Notes: a model not told the origin generated them from the sequence alone. DNA of 48,242 bases from Planctomycetota bacterium (GCA_016860685.1 BOJX01000010.1:1-48242), one strand, 5' to 3'; shown: positions 1 to 10,238, numbered from the stretch's first letter. Translations and numbers: made by a program.

Positions 1-585
1 CGGCACAATCTCTGGATCGTCACCGACGAAATCTACGAGTATATCACGCACGAGGCCGAGCATTTCTCGATCGGCGCGTTACCCCAGGCCCGCCAGCGCA
101 CGCTGACGATCAGCGGCGCCAGCAAGACCTACGCCGTCACCGGTTGGCGCGTCGGGTACACGGTGGGCCCGGCGGCGATGATCGACAAGATCGCGGTCGT
201 CTCCGACCTGTTCTACATCTGCGCTCCGAACCCGCTTCAGCACGGCATCGTCGCCGGGTTGGCCCTGCCGCAGGCGTATTACGACCGGATGCGCAAGGAT
301 TACGAGACGAAGCGCAATTTGATGGCGGATACGCTGCGGGCGATCGGCTTCACGCCGTATCTTCCGACGGGCAGTTATTACATGCTCGCGGCGTTCGCCC
401 GGGGGCGCTGGAAAAACGCGGTTCACGCCGCCGAGGACATCCTCGAACGCACCGGCGTGGCGTCCGTCCCGGGGTCGGCGTTCTACCGCAACCCTGCTGA
501 CGGGGACGACCAGCTCCGCTTCTGTTACGCGAAGAAGATGCCGGAGCTGGAGGAGGCGTGTCGGCGGCTGCGGAAACTGGGGTAG
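1..585 (+). CDS. PLP-dependent class I/II aminotransferase (5' truncated by window edge)
   Basis: The frame is open from base 1, so the start lies outside the window; about 194 C-terminal residues are present. Visible fold-type I aminotransferase landmarks are TDEIYE near residue 8 (the Asp that contacts the pyridine nitrogen), ASKTYAVTGWR with the Schiff-base lysine at about residue 42, and LRFCYA near the end, where the substrate-carboxylate arginine is expected. It would transfer an amino group between an amino acid and a 2-oxo acid in the cytoplasm. The substrate cannot be fixed from this part; aspartate/aromatic or MalY/PatA-like types are all possible. It ends 18 nt before the convergent kbl gene. 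Confidence 0.9.
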   Translation, partial: RHNLWIVTDEIYEYITHEAEHFSIGALPQARQRTLTISGASKTYAVTGWRVGYTVGPAAMIDKIAVVSDLFYICAPNPLQHGIVAGLALPQAYYDRMRKDYETKRNLMADTLRAIGFTPYLPTGSYYMLAAFARGRWKNAVHAAEDILERTGVASVPGSAFYRNPADGDDQLRFCYAKKMPELEEACRRLRKLG

Positions 586-603
586 CCGCCGCGCGTTGCC
601 GTC

Positions 604-1845
<1,242 letters not shown>

Positions 1846-1853
1846 GTTCGGTC

Positions 1854-1891
1854 TCGGGTACTCGGGATTCGGGTACTCGGGTTTCGAGTAC
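1854..1891. repeat. 15-nt tandem repeat in the kbl leader
   Basis: Two adjacent 15-nt units (TCGGGTACTCGGG followed by AT, then by TT) and a degraded third unit beginning TCGAGTAC lie 9-46 nt upstream of the kbl start codon, where a ribosome binding site would be expected. Seen directly in the sequence; function unknown. Confidence 0.85.
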
Positions 1892-1947
1892 GCTCCGGTG
1901 CGTATTGTGCGGCGCGCTGCGCGAGGCGTAAAGGCGACCGGGCGAGC

Positions 1948-2466
1948 CTACGTCGCCCGTTGTGTTCCCGTCGCCAGCGCGGTCAGCGCCGCGCCATCCA
2001 CGCGGCAGATGCGCCAGTCATCGAGCAGGCGCGCCCCCAGGCCGACATAAAAATCGATCGCCGGGCGGTTCCACTCCAGTACCGACCACTCAAACCGCCG
2101 GCAGCCCCGCTCCACCGCCAGCTTCGCCAGCCGCGTCAGCAGCGCCTTGCCCACGCCCCGTCGGCGCTCCTCCGGGCGGACATAAAGATCCTCAAGGTAA
2201 AGTGTCGGGGCGGCCTCGAACGTCGAAAACGTGTGAAAGAAAAGCGCGAAGCCCACGCCGCGCCCCTCCGCCTCCGCCACCAGCGCCTCGGCAAAAGGTC
2301 GCGCCCCGAAAAGATGCCGCCGCAGCGCGTCCTCCGTCGCGGCGCAGGCGTGCGACAACCGCTCGTATTCTGCCAGTTCCCGGATCAAGGCGACGATCAG
2401 CGGGACATCGGCAACCGTCGCCGGACGGATCTCAAAGCTCGAAGCGCGCGGCGCTCCCTCGATCAT
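1948..2466 (-). CDS. GNAT N-acetyltransferase, SSAT/thialysine acetyltransferase-like
   Basis: A 172-residue GCN5-related acetyltransferase of normal length. The ATG at 2466 is preferred over an upstream start at 2520 because AAGGGA precedes it at a suitable distance. Visible features are the N-terminal beta strand IRPATVADV, the segment LYLEDLYVRPEERRRGVG with the acetyl-CoA pyrophosphate loop RRRGVG, and EWNRPAIDFYVGLGA near the C-terminus. The EDLYV and EWN-P-I-FY pattern resembles the spermidine/thialysine N-acetyltransferase branch, so a polyamine or diamine substrate is a reasonable inference but unproven. It sits between kbl and a membrane protein gene on the same strand with gaps of about 100 nt, so co-transcription is possible. 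Confidence 0.85.
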   Translation of the reverse strand: MIEGAPRASSFEIRPATVADVPLIVALIRELAEYERLSHACAATEDALRRHLFGARPFAEALVAEAEGRGVGFALFFHTFSTFEAAPTLYLEDLYVRPEERRRGVGKALLTRLAKLAVERGCRRFEWSVLEWNRPAIDFYVGLGARLLDDWRICRVDGAALTALATGTQRAT

Positions 2467-2559
2467 TGTTGTTCCCTTCTTGCTCCCGCGGCTCGATGCC
2501 AGCCGTTTCAGGTCGGGCACGCCGCCTCTGAGGCGGTATGCCGGCGTGAGAAAAACGCA

Positions 2560-3726
2560 CTACCCCTCGCTGCCTTCAAGGGCCTCCATCTCCTGCGGCG
2601 TCGGCAGATGATGCGCTCCCAGGAAAAAGAGCACCGCGCCCGGAAGCGACGACACGATCTGCAACACCCGCACCGCCAACGCCAGGCAGAGAATCTGCGA
2701 CACCGATCCGGAGTCGCGAAAGACCTCCACGTAAAACAACTCGACCGCTCCCGCGCCCTGCACCGAAATCGGAATTACCGTGATGACCCAGCCCGTGCCG
2801 AAGTAGGCGAAGAACTCGAAAACCGTCCCGATCCCCGGAACCTGGAACCCCAGCGCGGACGCCGTCACCACGTACGACCCCGTGCAGAACACCTGAAGCA
2901 GCATCGTCGAGACGATTGCGCCGACCGTCAGCCAGCGATGCCGCACGAGGTTGCACGCCGTCTGATCAATCTTCCGCAGGTAGTCGATCTTCGGAAGGCG
3001 CGACAGCAGGGCGGCCGGAACCTGACGACGCACCGGTCCCCAGAAATAAAGCAAGCCCCCGACAACGCCCGCCAGAAGAATCCCCCCCAGAACAGGCCGG
3101 AACGCCGCCAGCTTCGGCGTGAACAGCGCCATCACGCCGACCAGCAGCACCAGCCCCACCAGCCCCGCCACTCGGTCCAGCAGCACACTCATGATCGACT
3201 CGGTCTTGCGTTTTGCGTGCCGCGCGACGCAGTACATCTTGTACATGTCGCCCGCCGTCCCGCCGATCGCGTACGCAAAGTTCAGAAAATTCCCGACGTA
3301 GCAGAGCTTCAGCGACTCCCAGTATCCGATGTCGATCTGCTGAGCACGCAGCATCCACTGAAAGCGCTTTCCCTGGATGAACGTGCCGGGGGCGAAGATG
3401 AACAGCGCCGCAATCAGCACCGCGATCTTCGCCTGCGACAGCGTCGTGCGAAGTCCGTAATGAAGGTCGGCTTTCCCCGGTCTGTCGGAGCCTTCCACCG
3501 GCGGATAGGTGCGCGGAAGCGTCTGAACCTGCCCGGCGCCGGACTCCGTCACCGAGAACGTATCAGCGGCCTCGTCTTCAGTGATCCGCCCGACGAACGT
3601 GCGCCCGTCCGGCAGCGTCGCCACGTCGTTCCACGACACGCCGCGCACGACCAGATACAGACCGGCCACGCACACGCCGATCCGCAGGGCGTTGAACAAC
3701 AGTTTCTTGCGACTTTTCGACACCAC
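2560..3726 (-). CDS. Lysylphosphatidylglycerol synthase TM-domain (UPF0104/MprF-like) membrane protein
   Basis: A 388-residue polytopic membrane protein. A first hydrophobic helix (residues 12-28) is followed by a hydrophilic insertion (about 31-95) and then by several more helices. The family signatures are [11 protein letters not shown] (about 155-165), which corresponds to the GGD-R pattern of MprF-type flippase domains, and [13 protein letters not shown]. Related domains translocate lipids such as lysyl-phosphatidylglycerol or appear as stand-alone proteins of unknown substrate; no synthase domain is attached here. The insertion between helices 1 and 2 contains [11 protein letters not shown], a small beta-like element not typical of the core domain. 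The gene faces away from the DUF255 gene across a likely divergent promoter region. Confidence 0.82.
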   Translation of the reverse strand: MVSKSRKKLLFNALRIGVCVAGLYLVVRGVSWNDVATLPDGRTFVGRITEDEAADTFSVTESGAGQVQTLPRTYPPVEGSDRPGKADLHYGLRTTLSQAKIAVLIAALFIFAPGTFIQGKRFQWMLRAQQIDIGYWESLKLCYVGNFLNFAYAIGGTAGDMYKMYCVARHAKRKTESIMSVLLDRVAGLVGLVLLVGVMALFTPKLAAFRPVLGGILLAGVVGGLLYFWGPVRRQVPAALLSRLPKIDYLRKIDQTACNLVRHRWLTVGAIVSTMLLQVFCTGSYVVTASALGFQVPGIGTVFEFFAYFGTGWVITVIPISVQGAGAVELFYVEVFRDSGSVSQILCLALAVRVLQIVSSLPGAVLFFLGAHHLPTPQEMEALEGSEG

Positions 3727-3846
3727 GCCGTTCCGGTTCCTTAGCGGGCGAAGGTGGGATACACGCCGCGGACGCGACTCGCAAGCGCGGCGGCAGGCAA
3801 GCCTTCAACTCCCGACGCTTCCACGTGGGGGCGGCGGTCGCCTCGG

Positions 3847-3874
3847 TTGATTATCGGCGGAACACCGGTACAAT
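3847..3874 (+). promoter_or_regulatory. Predicted sigma70-type promoter for the DUF255 gene
   Basis: TTGATT (3847-3852), a 16-nt spacer and TACAAT (3869-3874). The TACAAT overlaps the ATG at 3873, which argues that the gene starts at the downstream ATG at 3915. The 13-mer CCGGTACAATGCG (3865-3877) recurs upstream of the M23 peptidase gene at 34027. Confidence 0.55.
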
Positions 3875-3914
3875 GCGGACAGCGCCGCGAGGTTTCGTTC
3901 GGAGCATCACCGTC

Positions 3915-6113
3915 ATGCCGATGCTTGTGCTGATCGGAGTTTCGATGGCCGCTTTCCTTCAAGCTGGTGAAACGGGTCCGCGTCGTCCTCCAATCCCCTC
4001 CGTGGAGGAACGCCGGAAACTACCGCCCGACGGCGGACCGGACTTCAATCGCCTTGTTTTCGAGAAAAGTCCCTACCTCCTCCAGCACGCCGGCAACCCG
4101 GTGGACTGGTTCCCCTGGGGCGACGAAGCCTTCGCCCGCGCCCGCGCGGAGGACAAGCCCGTCTTCCTCTCGATCGGATACTCGACCTGTCACTGGTGCC
4201 ACGTGATGGAGCACGAGTCGTTCGAGGCCGACGACGTCGCCGCGCTGCTCAACCGCGACTTCATCTGCGTCAAGGTGGATCGGGAGGAGCGCCCCGACGT
4301 GGACGCGGTCTACATGAGCGTCTGCCAGGCGATGACCGGCGGCGGAGGTTGGCCGCTTACGATCCTGATGACGCCCGACCGGCGCCCCTTCTTCGCCGCG
4401 ACGTACATCCCGCGCGAGGATCGCTTCGGCCGCGCGGGGATGCTCCGTGTCCTGCCGCAGATCGCCGAAGTCTGGCGCACGCGGCGCGGCGAAGTCGAGA
4501 ACGTCGCCCGCCAGATCACCGAGCAGATCGCTTCGCGCGATGCGGCGCCGGACGCGGGCGACATCGACACCGAGACGCTCGCCCTCGGCTTCCGCCAGCT
4601 CGCCGGTCGTTTCGACGCCGAGCGCGGCGGTTTCGGCGACGCTCCGAAGTTCCCCACCCCGCATCATCTGACCTTCCTGCTCCGATGGTGGAAGCGGTCC
4701 GGCGACGCGGCGGCGCTTAACTTCGTCGAGCGCACGTTGTCCGCGATGGCCACGGGGGGCATCTACGATCACCTCGGGTTCGGTTTTCACCGCTACTCCA
4801 CCGACGCGGACTGGCTCGTCCCGCATTTCGAGAAAATGCTCTACGATCAGGCCCTGCTGGTCATCGCCTACGCCGAGGGGCATCAGGCGACCGGCAAGCC
4901 CGAGTACGCGCGGACGGTGCGTGAAGTCATGACTTACGTTCTGCGCGACATGACTTCGCCCGAGGGCGCTTTCTACAGCGCCGAGGACGCCGACAGCGAG
5001 GGCGTCGAGGGCAAGTTCTATCTCTGGACGGCGGAAGAAGTCCGCGCCGCCCTCGGCGAGGACGACGCCCGCGTCGCCGCGGCGATCTGGAATCTCCGTC
5101 CGGACGGCAACTTCACCAACCCGCATACTCCCCCGCGCACGAACATCTTACATCTCGCCCGCCCGCTCAGCGCCGTCGCGGCGGAGTTGAAGACGCCGGA
5201 GGATGAGTTGCGCCGGCGAGCCGAGCGCATCCGGAACAGGCTCTTTGAAACCCGCCGAGAACGAATTCCCCCTCACAAGGACGACAAGGTTCTCACGGAC
5301 TGGAACGGCCTGATGATCGCCGCCGCTTCGATTGCTTCCCGGGCTTTCGACGAACCGCGCTACGCCGACGCCGCCCGTCGCGCCGCCGATTTCGTGCTGA
5401 CCCGCCTGCGCCGCGAGGACGGCCGCCTCCTGAAGCGCTACCGCGAGGGCGACGCGGGTCTTCCCGCCCACCTCGACGACTACGCCTACCTCATCTGGGG
5501 GTTGATCGAGCTTTATGAGACGACGTTCGACCCGCGCTATCTTGAAGCGGCGATCGAGCTTCAGCGCGTGCAGACCGCTCAGTTCGGCGATGCGGAGCAC
5601 GGCGGGTTCTTCCTCACCGCCGCGGACGGAGAGAAGCTCATCGCGCGCCCGAAAGAGCTGTACGACGGCGCGCTGCCCTCGGGAAACTCCGTATCCGCGC
5701 TGAACCTGCTGCGGCTGGCGCGCCTCACGGGCGACCCGGCGCTCGAAGCCCTGGCCTCACGCACCGTGACGGTTTTCGCCGGGACAGCGCGCCACGCTCC
5801 GATGGCGTTCACCCAGTTCCTCTGCGCCGCGGACTTCGCCCTCGGTCCGGCGTACGAAGTCGTGATCGCCGGAACGCCGGACGCCGCCGACACGCGGGCG
5901 ATGCTCGGCGCGCTCAACCGCCGTTTCCACCCGAACGTCGTCGTGCTCCTCCGTCCGGACGCACCCGACGCGCCGCCGATCACACGCCTCGCGCCCTTCA
6001 CCGCAGCGCAGAAACCGATCGACGGGAAAGCGACCGCCTACGTCTGCCGCAACTTCGCCTGCGCCGCTCCGACGACCGATGTGCGGGAGATGCTGAGCGG
6101 GATTGACCGTTAA
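3915..6113 (+). CDS. DUF255 thioredoxin-like / six-hairpin glycosidase-like protein, exported (YyaL/SPATA20 family)
   Basis: A 732-residue protein. From the chosen ATG at 3915 it begins with a short hydrophobic signal-like segment ([18 protein letters not shown]). A longer frame from 3825 or 3873 is open, but the TACAAT box overlaps the 3873 start. The thioredoxin-like domain opens with [18 protein letters not shown] and has the CHWC redox motif (about residues 92-95) in [14 protein letters not shown]. The rest is the alpha/alpha-barrel half, with landmarks [28 protein letters not shown] and [10 protein letters not shown]. The family is widespread and its biochemical role is not settled; the usual length is about 600-700. 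The signal segment suggests it acts outside the cytoplasm, which is less usual for the family. Confidence 0.92.
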   Translation: MPMLVLIGVSMAAFLQAGETGPRRPPIPSVEERRKLPPDGGPDFNRLVFEKSPYLLQHAGNPVDWFPWGDEAFARARAEDKPVFLSIGYSTCHWCHVMEHESFEADDVAALLNRDFICVKVDREERPDVDAVYMSVCQAMTGGGGWPLTILMTPDRRPFFAATYIPREDRFGRAGMLRVLPQIAEVWRTRRGEVENVARQITEQIASRDAAPDAGDIDTETLALGFRQLAGRFDAERGGFGDAPKFPTPHHLTFLLRWWKRSGDAAALNFVERTLSAMATGGIYDHLGFGFHRYSTDADWLVPHFEKMLYDQALLVIAYAEGHQATGKPEYARTVREVMTYVLRDMTSPEGAFYSAEDADSEGVEGKFYLWTAEEVRAALGEDDARVAAAIWNLRPDGNFTNPHTPPRTNILHLARPLSAVAAELKTPEDELRRRAERIRNRLFETRRERIPPHKDDKVLTDWNGLMIAAASIASRAFDEPRYADAARRAADFVLTRLRREDGRLLKRYREGDAGLPAHLDDYAYLIWGLIELYETTFDPRYLEAAIELQRVQTAQFGDAEHGGFFLTAADGEKLIARPKELYDGALPSGNSVSALNLLRLARLTGDPALEALASRTVTVFAGTARHAPMAFTQFLCAADFALGPAYEVVIAGTPDAADTRAMLGALNRRFHPNVVVLLRPDAPDAPPITRLAPFTAAQKPIDGKATAYVCRNFACAAPTTDVREMLSGIDR

Positions 6114-6301
6114 TCTGAAGGTTCTGGCGCATGCCTGTCCGGCTTTCTGTCGGAAGGAGGCCCCACAAACGACCCCTTGAAGAGAAGAGAAAAGAGTTGA
6201 TGGCTTCGGTCAGGTTGAAAGGCCAATTGGCGGTCATCCCGCGACCGGTTAGACTCTCATAACGCCTGGATCAGAACAAGGGGAGCAGGTCATCGGCACA
6301 T

Positions 6302-6318
6302 GCGGACCGGAGGTCCGC
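6302..6318. terminator. Hairpin between convergent genes
   Basis: GCGGACC / GGTCCGC, a perfect 7-bp stem with a 3-nt loop, lies between the DUF255 gene (plus) and the YdeI-like gene (minus), the usual place for a bidirectional terminator. There is no T-tract, so the call rests on stem and position only. Nothing else was recognised in 6114-6354. Confidence 0.35.
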
Positions 6319-6354
6319 GATCCGGGGGCACATACCGACCGGATGACTCGGGAA

Positions 6355-7071
6355 TCAGCGCCTATCGTCCGTTGAGTCGTCGTCCGCCACGGGGCAACTG
6401 AGGCTCTTGTCATACATCCCCGACCGGTCAAAGCAGCAGGGGCGGCGCTTTCCCTTGGCGAGCATGTCGCAGGCGGTGGCGATCCGCTTGGCGCGCGTCT
6501 CGGGCTTCTTGGGCGAGGTGATCCAGTGAATGAAATCGCGGCGCGCGGCCGGCGTAATGTCCGCCCACGCCTCTCGCGCCCCCGGTTTCCCCGGCGACCC
6601 CTTCGGCGCCGCCGTAAGCGCCTTCCGCAGATCGGCCGGCACTTTCGGTTCCGGCTCCTCCGCTACGGGCGCGATCTCCAGCGTGACGACGTCGCCGGCC
6701 TTCGGAAGCGGCTGCGGAAGTTCGTCGCTCTCCCGCCCCAACGCTTGGTGCGGCTTTCGGTCCACCTGGAGCGGTTCCCGACCCCTCTTCAGCCGCTTCC
6801 GGTCCGCGTTGAACAGCGCCCGGTCCACTTTGAGCCAGTGTCCTCCCTGTCCGTCCGGTTCGAGCGTGGCCTGGAACGGATGGCCGTTGATCGTGCCCTC
6901 CACAGTCACCTGTCCCCGCGAGGGCAGCTTTGCGCTGGCGTCCCTGGGCAGGGTCAGAAAGGTCCAGGAGACGGGCCTGCCGGCAACCTTAGGCCGCAAA
7001 AGTTTGGCTGTGAAACGGATTTCGGAAGCGGTCCAAATTTCCGCCTCGACGCCACTCTTGTTCTTTTTCAT
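6355..7071 (-). CDS. DUF1905 / YdeI (bacteriocin-protection, OmpD-associated) family protein
   Basis: A 238-residue protein starting at the ATG at 7071; a start at 7116 is possible but lacks a better ribosome site. The N-terminal half is a DUF1905-type beta barrel (WTFLTLPRDASAKLPSRGQV, then TINGHPFQATLEPDGQGGHWL). The C-terminal part has the YdeI signature FIHWITSPKKPETRAKRIA. The family is named from stress or bacteriocin-resistance observations in a few species; the biochemistry is unknown and it is probably cytoplasmic. A proline/charged linker joins the two parts (about 120-165). It is monocistronic, convergent with the DUF255 gene and divergent from the structured leader that starts at about 7.2 kb. 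Confidence 0.85.
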   Translation of the reverse strand: MKKNKSGVEAEIWTASEIRFTAKLLRPKVAGRPVSWTFLTLPRDASAKLPSRGQVTVEGTINGHPFQATLEPDGQGGHWLKVDRALFNADRKRLKRGREPLQVDRKPHQALGRESDELPQPLPKAGDVVTLEIAPVAEEPEPKVPADLRKALTAAPKGSPGKPGAREAWADITPAARRDFIHWITSPKKPETRAKRIATACDMLAKGKRRPCCFDRSGMYDKSLSCPVADDDSTDDRR

Positions 7072-7383
7072 GTTTACCTGAATCTCTGCTACGCCCGACA
7101 TCCGTTTCCACGACAAGTCTTGTGGTGCGACACGCGCTCCGTCAAGAACGGGCGGGTCCGGTCGAGGAAACTCCTTCTTCTTTGGCGGTTGCGGCCTCGT
7201 TTCCCTCGCCCCGAGCGCCCCGGGCTACCTCCGTGTTGCATAAAAGTGATATATTCATATCAAGAGAGGGCTGAGCCTGGCTGGCATGCTGGATAACCCA
7301 GATTCAGGGATTCCGGGCGTTTCGCAAGCGGAAAGAGCACCCCGAAACCCAGGTGGCCGAAACGGGTATAAGGGGCGGAAGCC

Positions 7384-7429
7384 AACGTCCCAGCCCGAGG
7401 TCCGTCCTCAGGGTGGGACCGGTGACGTT
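7384..7429 (+). ncRNA. Candidate structured RNA element, hairpin 1
   Basis: AACGT (7384-7388) pairs with ACGTT (7425-7429). Inside, CCCA-g-CCC (7389-7396) pairs with GGG-TGGG (7411-7417), and GAGG (7397-7400) pairs with CCTC (7406-7409) around the loop TCCGT. This gives a nearly continuous stem with one bulge and one internal loop. It matches no riboswitch class known to me. Confidence 0.45.
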
Positions 7430-7490
7430 CGGATGCTCGGCGTCGGGCCGTGCGTCCCGGGGAATGCGATCCTCGCCAGCCGTTTGATAA

Positions 7491-7593
7491 GACCGGTTTT
7501 GGCGGGGCAGGAGGCGCCGAACGGTCCGCTTGGAGGGCGGTCGCGGGTTGCGGGATCAAACCCAAGGGCGACCGCTTCCGAACGGGCGGACCG
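7491..7593 (+). ncRNA. Candidate structured RNA element, two mutually exclusive stems
   Basis: Form 1: GACCGGTT (7491-7498) with AACGGTC (7520-7526), enclosing GGCG (7501-7504) / CGCC (7515-7518). Form 2: CGGTCCGC (7522-7529) with GCGGACCG (7586-7593), enclosing GCGGTCGC (7537-7544) / GCGACCGC (7568-7575) and GGGTT (7545-7549) / AACCC (7559-7563). CGGTC at 7522-7526 is used by both forms, so they cannot coexist, which is the layout of an attenuator or riboswitch expression platform. The assignment is inference from base pairing by eye. Confidence 0.45.
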
Positions 7594-7697
7594 GATCCGA
7601 ATTTGAGCAAGGAACTTACAACCGGGAATTCCGAAAGCACACGCAACAATAGCACGCGCACCAGCAACACGCGCGACAACAGACGAGGAACGCAGCC

Positions 7698-9383
7698 TTG
7701 AGCGTCGCAGACACCCTACTGAGCCGAAAGAAGATCTCGCCCGAGCAGCTTGAGAAAGCCAAGTCCGCGCGGCGCGGCTCCGAGCGCATCGAGAAGTGCC
7801 TCGTCCGCCTCGGCTACATCAAGGAGCGGGACTTCCTCGAAGTTTACGGCGAGTCGCTTTCCATCCCCGTCGTCGACCTCAGCCAGGTCAACATCGACGA
7901 GAAATTGCTCAAGGACTTCCCCACCAAAGCGGTCCACCGCTACCACCTCGTGCCGATCGCCCGCAACAACGGGACGATCAAGGTCGCCACCGCCAACCCC
8001 TTCGACCTCTACGCCTTCGACGAACTCCGGATGCTCACCGGGGCGAAGATCGAGACGGTCCTCGCCACCGAAGAGGACATCGGCCGGATCATCAAGAAGC
8101 ACTTCGGCGTCGGCGGGCACACCGTCGAGGAGCTGGTCAAGGAGATCGGAACCGACGGCATTCAGATCGTCTCCGAGCGCGAAGCCACCGACGCGGACAT
8201 GATCGAGGAGGCCCAGGAGGCCACCGTCGTCAAGCTGGTCAACGAGATTCTCGTTGAGGCGATCCGCGACCGCGCGAGCGACGTACACATCGAACCGTAT
8301 GAGCACGACCTGAAGATCCGCTACCGCATCGACGGCGTGTTGCACACGACCAACTGTCCGCCGGAGATCCGGCGGTTTCAGAACGCCATCGTCAGCCGCA
8401 TCAAGATTCTCTCGAACCTCAACATCGCGGAGAAACGTCTCCCGCAGGACGGCGGGTTCAAGATCAAGGCTCAGAACCGCGACATCGACCTCCGCGTCAG
8501 CATCATCCCCGCCGCGTTCGGCGAAGCGGTGGTCATGCGTATCCTCGACAAGGCGTCGGCGCTGCTGTCGCTGACCGAACTGGGCATGATCGACCCGGCG
8601 CTGGAGGGCATGAACAAGCTCATCGCCCAGCCCTACGGGATCATCCTGGTCACCGGTCCGACCGGTTCCGGTAAGACGACGACGCTCTACTCGGCGCTCA
8701 ACACGATCAAGAACGACACGATCAAGATTCTCACGGTTGAAGACCCGATCGAGTATTACATCGACGGCATTCAGCAGGTGCAGACCAAGGCGCGGATCGG
8801 ATTGACGTTCGCGGCGGGGCTGCGCTCCTTCCTGCGTCACGACCCGGACGTGATCCTCGTCGGCGAGATTCGAGACCTCGAGACGGCCGAGGTGGCGATC
8901 AACGCCTCGCTCACCGGCCACCTTGTGTTCAGCACCCTGCACACCAACGACACGGTCACCGCCAACACCCGCCTCCTCGACATGGGCGTCGAGCCGTTCC
9001 TCGTCTCCAGTTCGATCAGCGGCGTGCTCGCCCAGCGCCTCGTGCGCAAGCTCTGCCCGGACTGCAAGGAGGAGTACAAGCCGGAGATGATAGACGTCCC
9101 CGCAGACTTCCAGATGCAGAAAGGCGACAAGGTCTACCGCGCCGTCGGCTGCCGCGACTGTCGGCACACCGGCTACCGCGGGCGCATGGGCATCTTTGAG
9201 CTGCTGATGATCAATGACGAGCTGCGCGAGATGATCGTCACGCGCAAAAGCGCCGGGCAGATGCAGGAGGTGGCGCGGAAGAAGTACGGCCTGCAACTGA
9301 TGCGCGAAGACGGCTGGAACAAGGTGCGCCTCGGCCTGACGACGATCGACGAAATCGTCCGCGTCACGCAGGCGGTGCTCTGA
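7698..9383 (+). CDS. GspE/PilB/PulE-family secretion or pilus assembly ATPase
   Basis: A 561-residue hexameric traffic ATPase of normal length. The TTG at 7698 is chosen because GAGGA precedes it by 8 nt. An N-terminal MshEN-type domain (about 1-130) is followed by a linker and the ATPase core: Walker A GPTGSGKTTT (320-329), the Asp-box region TVEDPIEYYIDG, Walker B ILVGEIRD (386-393), the His box STLHTND and a tetracysteine zinc site (C453, C456, C485, C488). It would power type II secretion or type IV pilus extension at the inner membrane. No gspF/pilC or secretin gene adjoins it; a prepilin-like gene lies 3.2 kb downstream. The N-terminal region is the place where c-di-GMP binds in some relatives, but the site cannot be confirmed by eye. 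Confidence 0.93.
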   Translation: MSVADTLLSRKKISPEQLEKAKSARRGSERIEKCLVRLGYIKERDFLEVYGESLSIPVVDLSQVNIDEKLLKDFPTKAVHRYHLVPIARNNGTIKVATANPFDLYAFDELRMLTGAKIETVLATEEDIGRIIKKHFGVGGHTVEELVKEIGTDGIQIVSEREATDADMIEEAQEATVVKLVNEILVEAIRDRASDVHIEPYEHDLKIRYRIDGVLHTTNCPPEIRRFQNAIVSRIKILSNLNIAEKRLPQDGGFKIKAQNRDIDLRVSIIPAAFGEAVVMRILDKASALLSLTELGMIDPALEGMNKLIAQPYGIILVTGPTGSGKTTTLYSALNTIKNDTIKILTVEDPIEYYIDGIQQVQTKARIGLTFAAGLRSFLRHDPDVILVGEIRDLETAEVAINASLTGHLVFSTLHTNDTVTANTRLLDMGVEPFLVSSSISGVLAQRLVRKLCPDCKEEYKPEMIDVPADFQMQKGDKVYRAVGCRDCRHTGYRGRMGIFELLMINDELREMIVTRKSAGQMQEVARKKYGLQLMREDGWNKVRLGLTTIDEIVRVTQAVL

Positions 9384-9687
9384 CGGTTGCGGTGATTGGA
9401 CGGGTATGTCCCTCTCCGAGAGGACATTTCTCCTCATCGAGGCATGGCGGGTACTCCTAAGCGACGAGCGTCGTTCACCGTTCCGCGATGCATCTTTCCG
9501 ACGTGCGCATCCTCCTGTTGACGCGGTTTCACAACGTCAGGGACCGATCGGCGCGGCTCGGTATTGAAACGCGGTTCAGGCGTTTTGCGACGGAATCCCG
9601 TGGGGCGTGTCCGGTCGGCGTGGATCGGCGCGAAGGGTTTCGACGGTCCGCCGGGAGAATACGGACGGACCCCGCCCGTCCCCCGCC
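9384..9687. other. Gene-free stretch after the GspE-family gene
   Basis: About 300 nt without a supported gene. It holds an imperfect hairpin at 9407-9426 (TGTC...GACA followed by TTTC), which could end transcription of the ATPase gene, and a stem GGTCCG/CGGACC at 9645-9671 that could serve as terminator for the minus-strand ORF ending at 9688. Nothing else was recognised. Confidence 0.4.
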
Positions 9688-10104
9688 TTACGGTTTGACC
9701 ACCGGGCGTTTCACCAGCCATCGCTGGCGCAGACGGACGGAGTCGACGCCGAGGCGCTGGTCCGTCGATTGCGGATTGCGTCCTGTACATTCAAGGCGGA
9801 TCGTATGTTCGCCCGGGGGCAGTTCGTGGTCGCCGAGACTGTGGTCGTGGACCTCGATGGTTTTGCTGTAGAGGTCGATCGGTCCGCCCGCGGGTTCGCC
9901 GTTCAGCAGCACACGGTAGGTTCCGTAGTCATAAGCGTGCGTCAGGCACAGCATCAGGCGGCGGTATTCCTTCGTCTCGACCTTGAACCGAAACTCGTGG
10001 AACGGTTTCGCAGCGGGTTCGCCGGCGGCGGCCCCGAATTCGGCGAGCCACTCCGCGGGGATCGACGCCGCGCTTCTCCTTGACTTCTGCCATCGCGCAG
10101 GCCC
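9688..10104 (-). pseudogene. Truncated or frameshifted protein with a DUF2961-C-terminal-like beta domain
   Basis: The frame is open from 10104 (after a TGA at 10105-10107) to a stop at 9688, but its first ATG is internal at 9954, in the middle of a clearly domain-like sequence. The translated frame includes FHEFRFKVETKEYRRL, then AYDYGTYRVLLNGEPAGGP, then ELPPGEHTIRLECTGRNP. This beta-sandwich pattern resembles the carbohydrate-binding-like C-terminus seen in DUF2961-type proteins. An ATG at 10093 with a plausible GAGGG site lies in another frame (MAEVKEKRGVDP...) and could be the original start if one indel is assumed. Either a frameshifted gene of about 135 residues or a decayed C-terminal remnant. 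Confidence 0.55.
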
Positions 10105-10238
10105 TCAATTGGAGGAAAGCCCGTCCCCCGGTATCCTATCACCGTACGCAAGGGTTTCCCCTGTGAGGACGGCCTTTTTCCTGAGTTGAGTCGGGAATCA
10201 GGCCGATCTGGACGGGGGAGAATCGGGGTAGTCGCATC

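Larger units (their letters stand above)
7072..7697 (+). other. Gene-free leader upstream of the GspE-family ATPase, rich in RNA secondary structure
   Basis: About 600 nt without a convincing gene. The start (7235-7265) is AT-rich for this genome and contains the palindrome-like GATATATTCATATC, a plausible promoter region. From about 7310 there are successive hairpins: TTCCG/CGGAA at 7312-7335, the multi-part stem 7384-7429, and two overlapping, mutually exclusive stems at 7491-7526 and 7522-7593. The last 90 nt before the TTG start are C/A-rich and weakly structured, with the GAGGA ribosome site at 7685-7689. Two short plus-strand frames here (7286-7606 and 7450-7701) look like chance. Confidence 0.6.

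Noticed and set aside
3825..3914. N-terminal extension of the DUF255 protein from 3825 or 3873
   Set aside because: The predicted -10 box overlaps the 3873 ATG, and the ATG at 3915 starts a signal-like segment with GGAG upstream.
7310..7600. Known riboswitch or RNA families (c-di-GMP-I, cobalamin, TPP, hammerhead, RNase P, tmRNA)
   Set aside because: Key conserved strings of these families were looked for and not found; GAAA-containing pieces alone are not sufficient.
7286..7606. Short plus-strand frame in the structured leader
   Set aside because: No ribosome site, no recognisable protein features, and it runs through all the hairpins.
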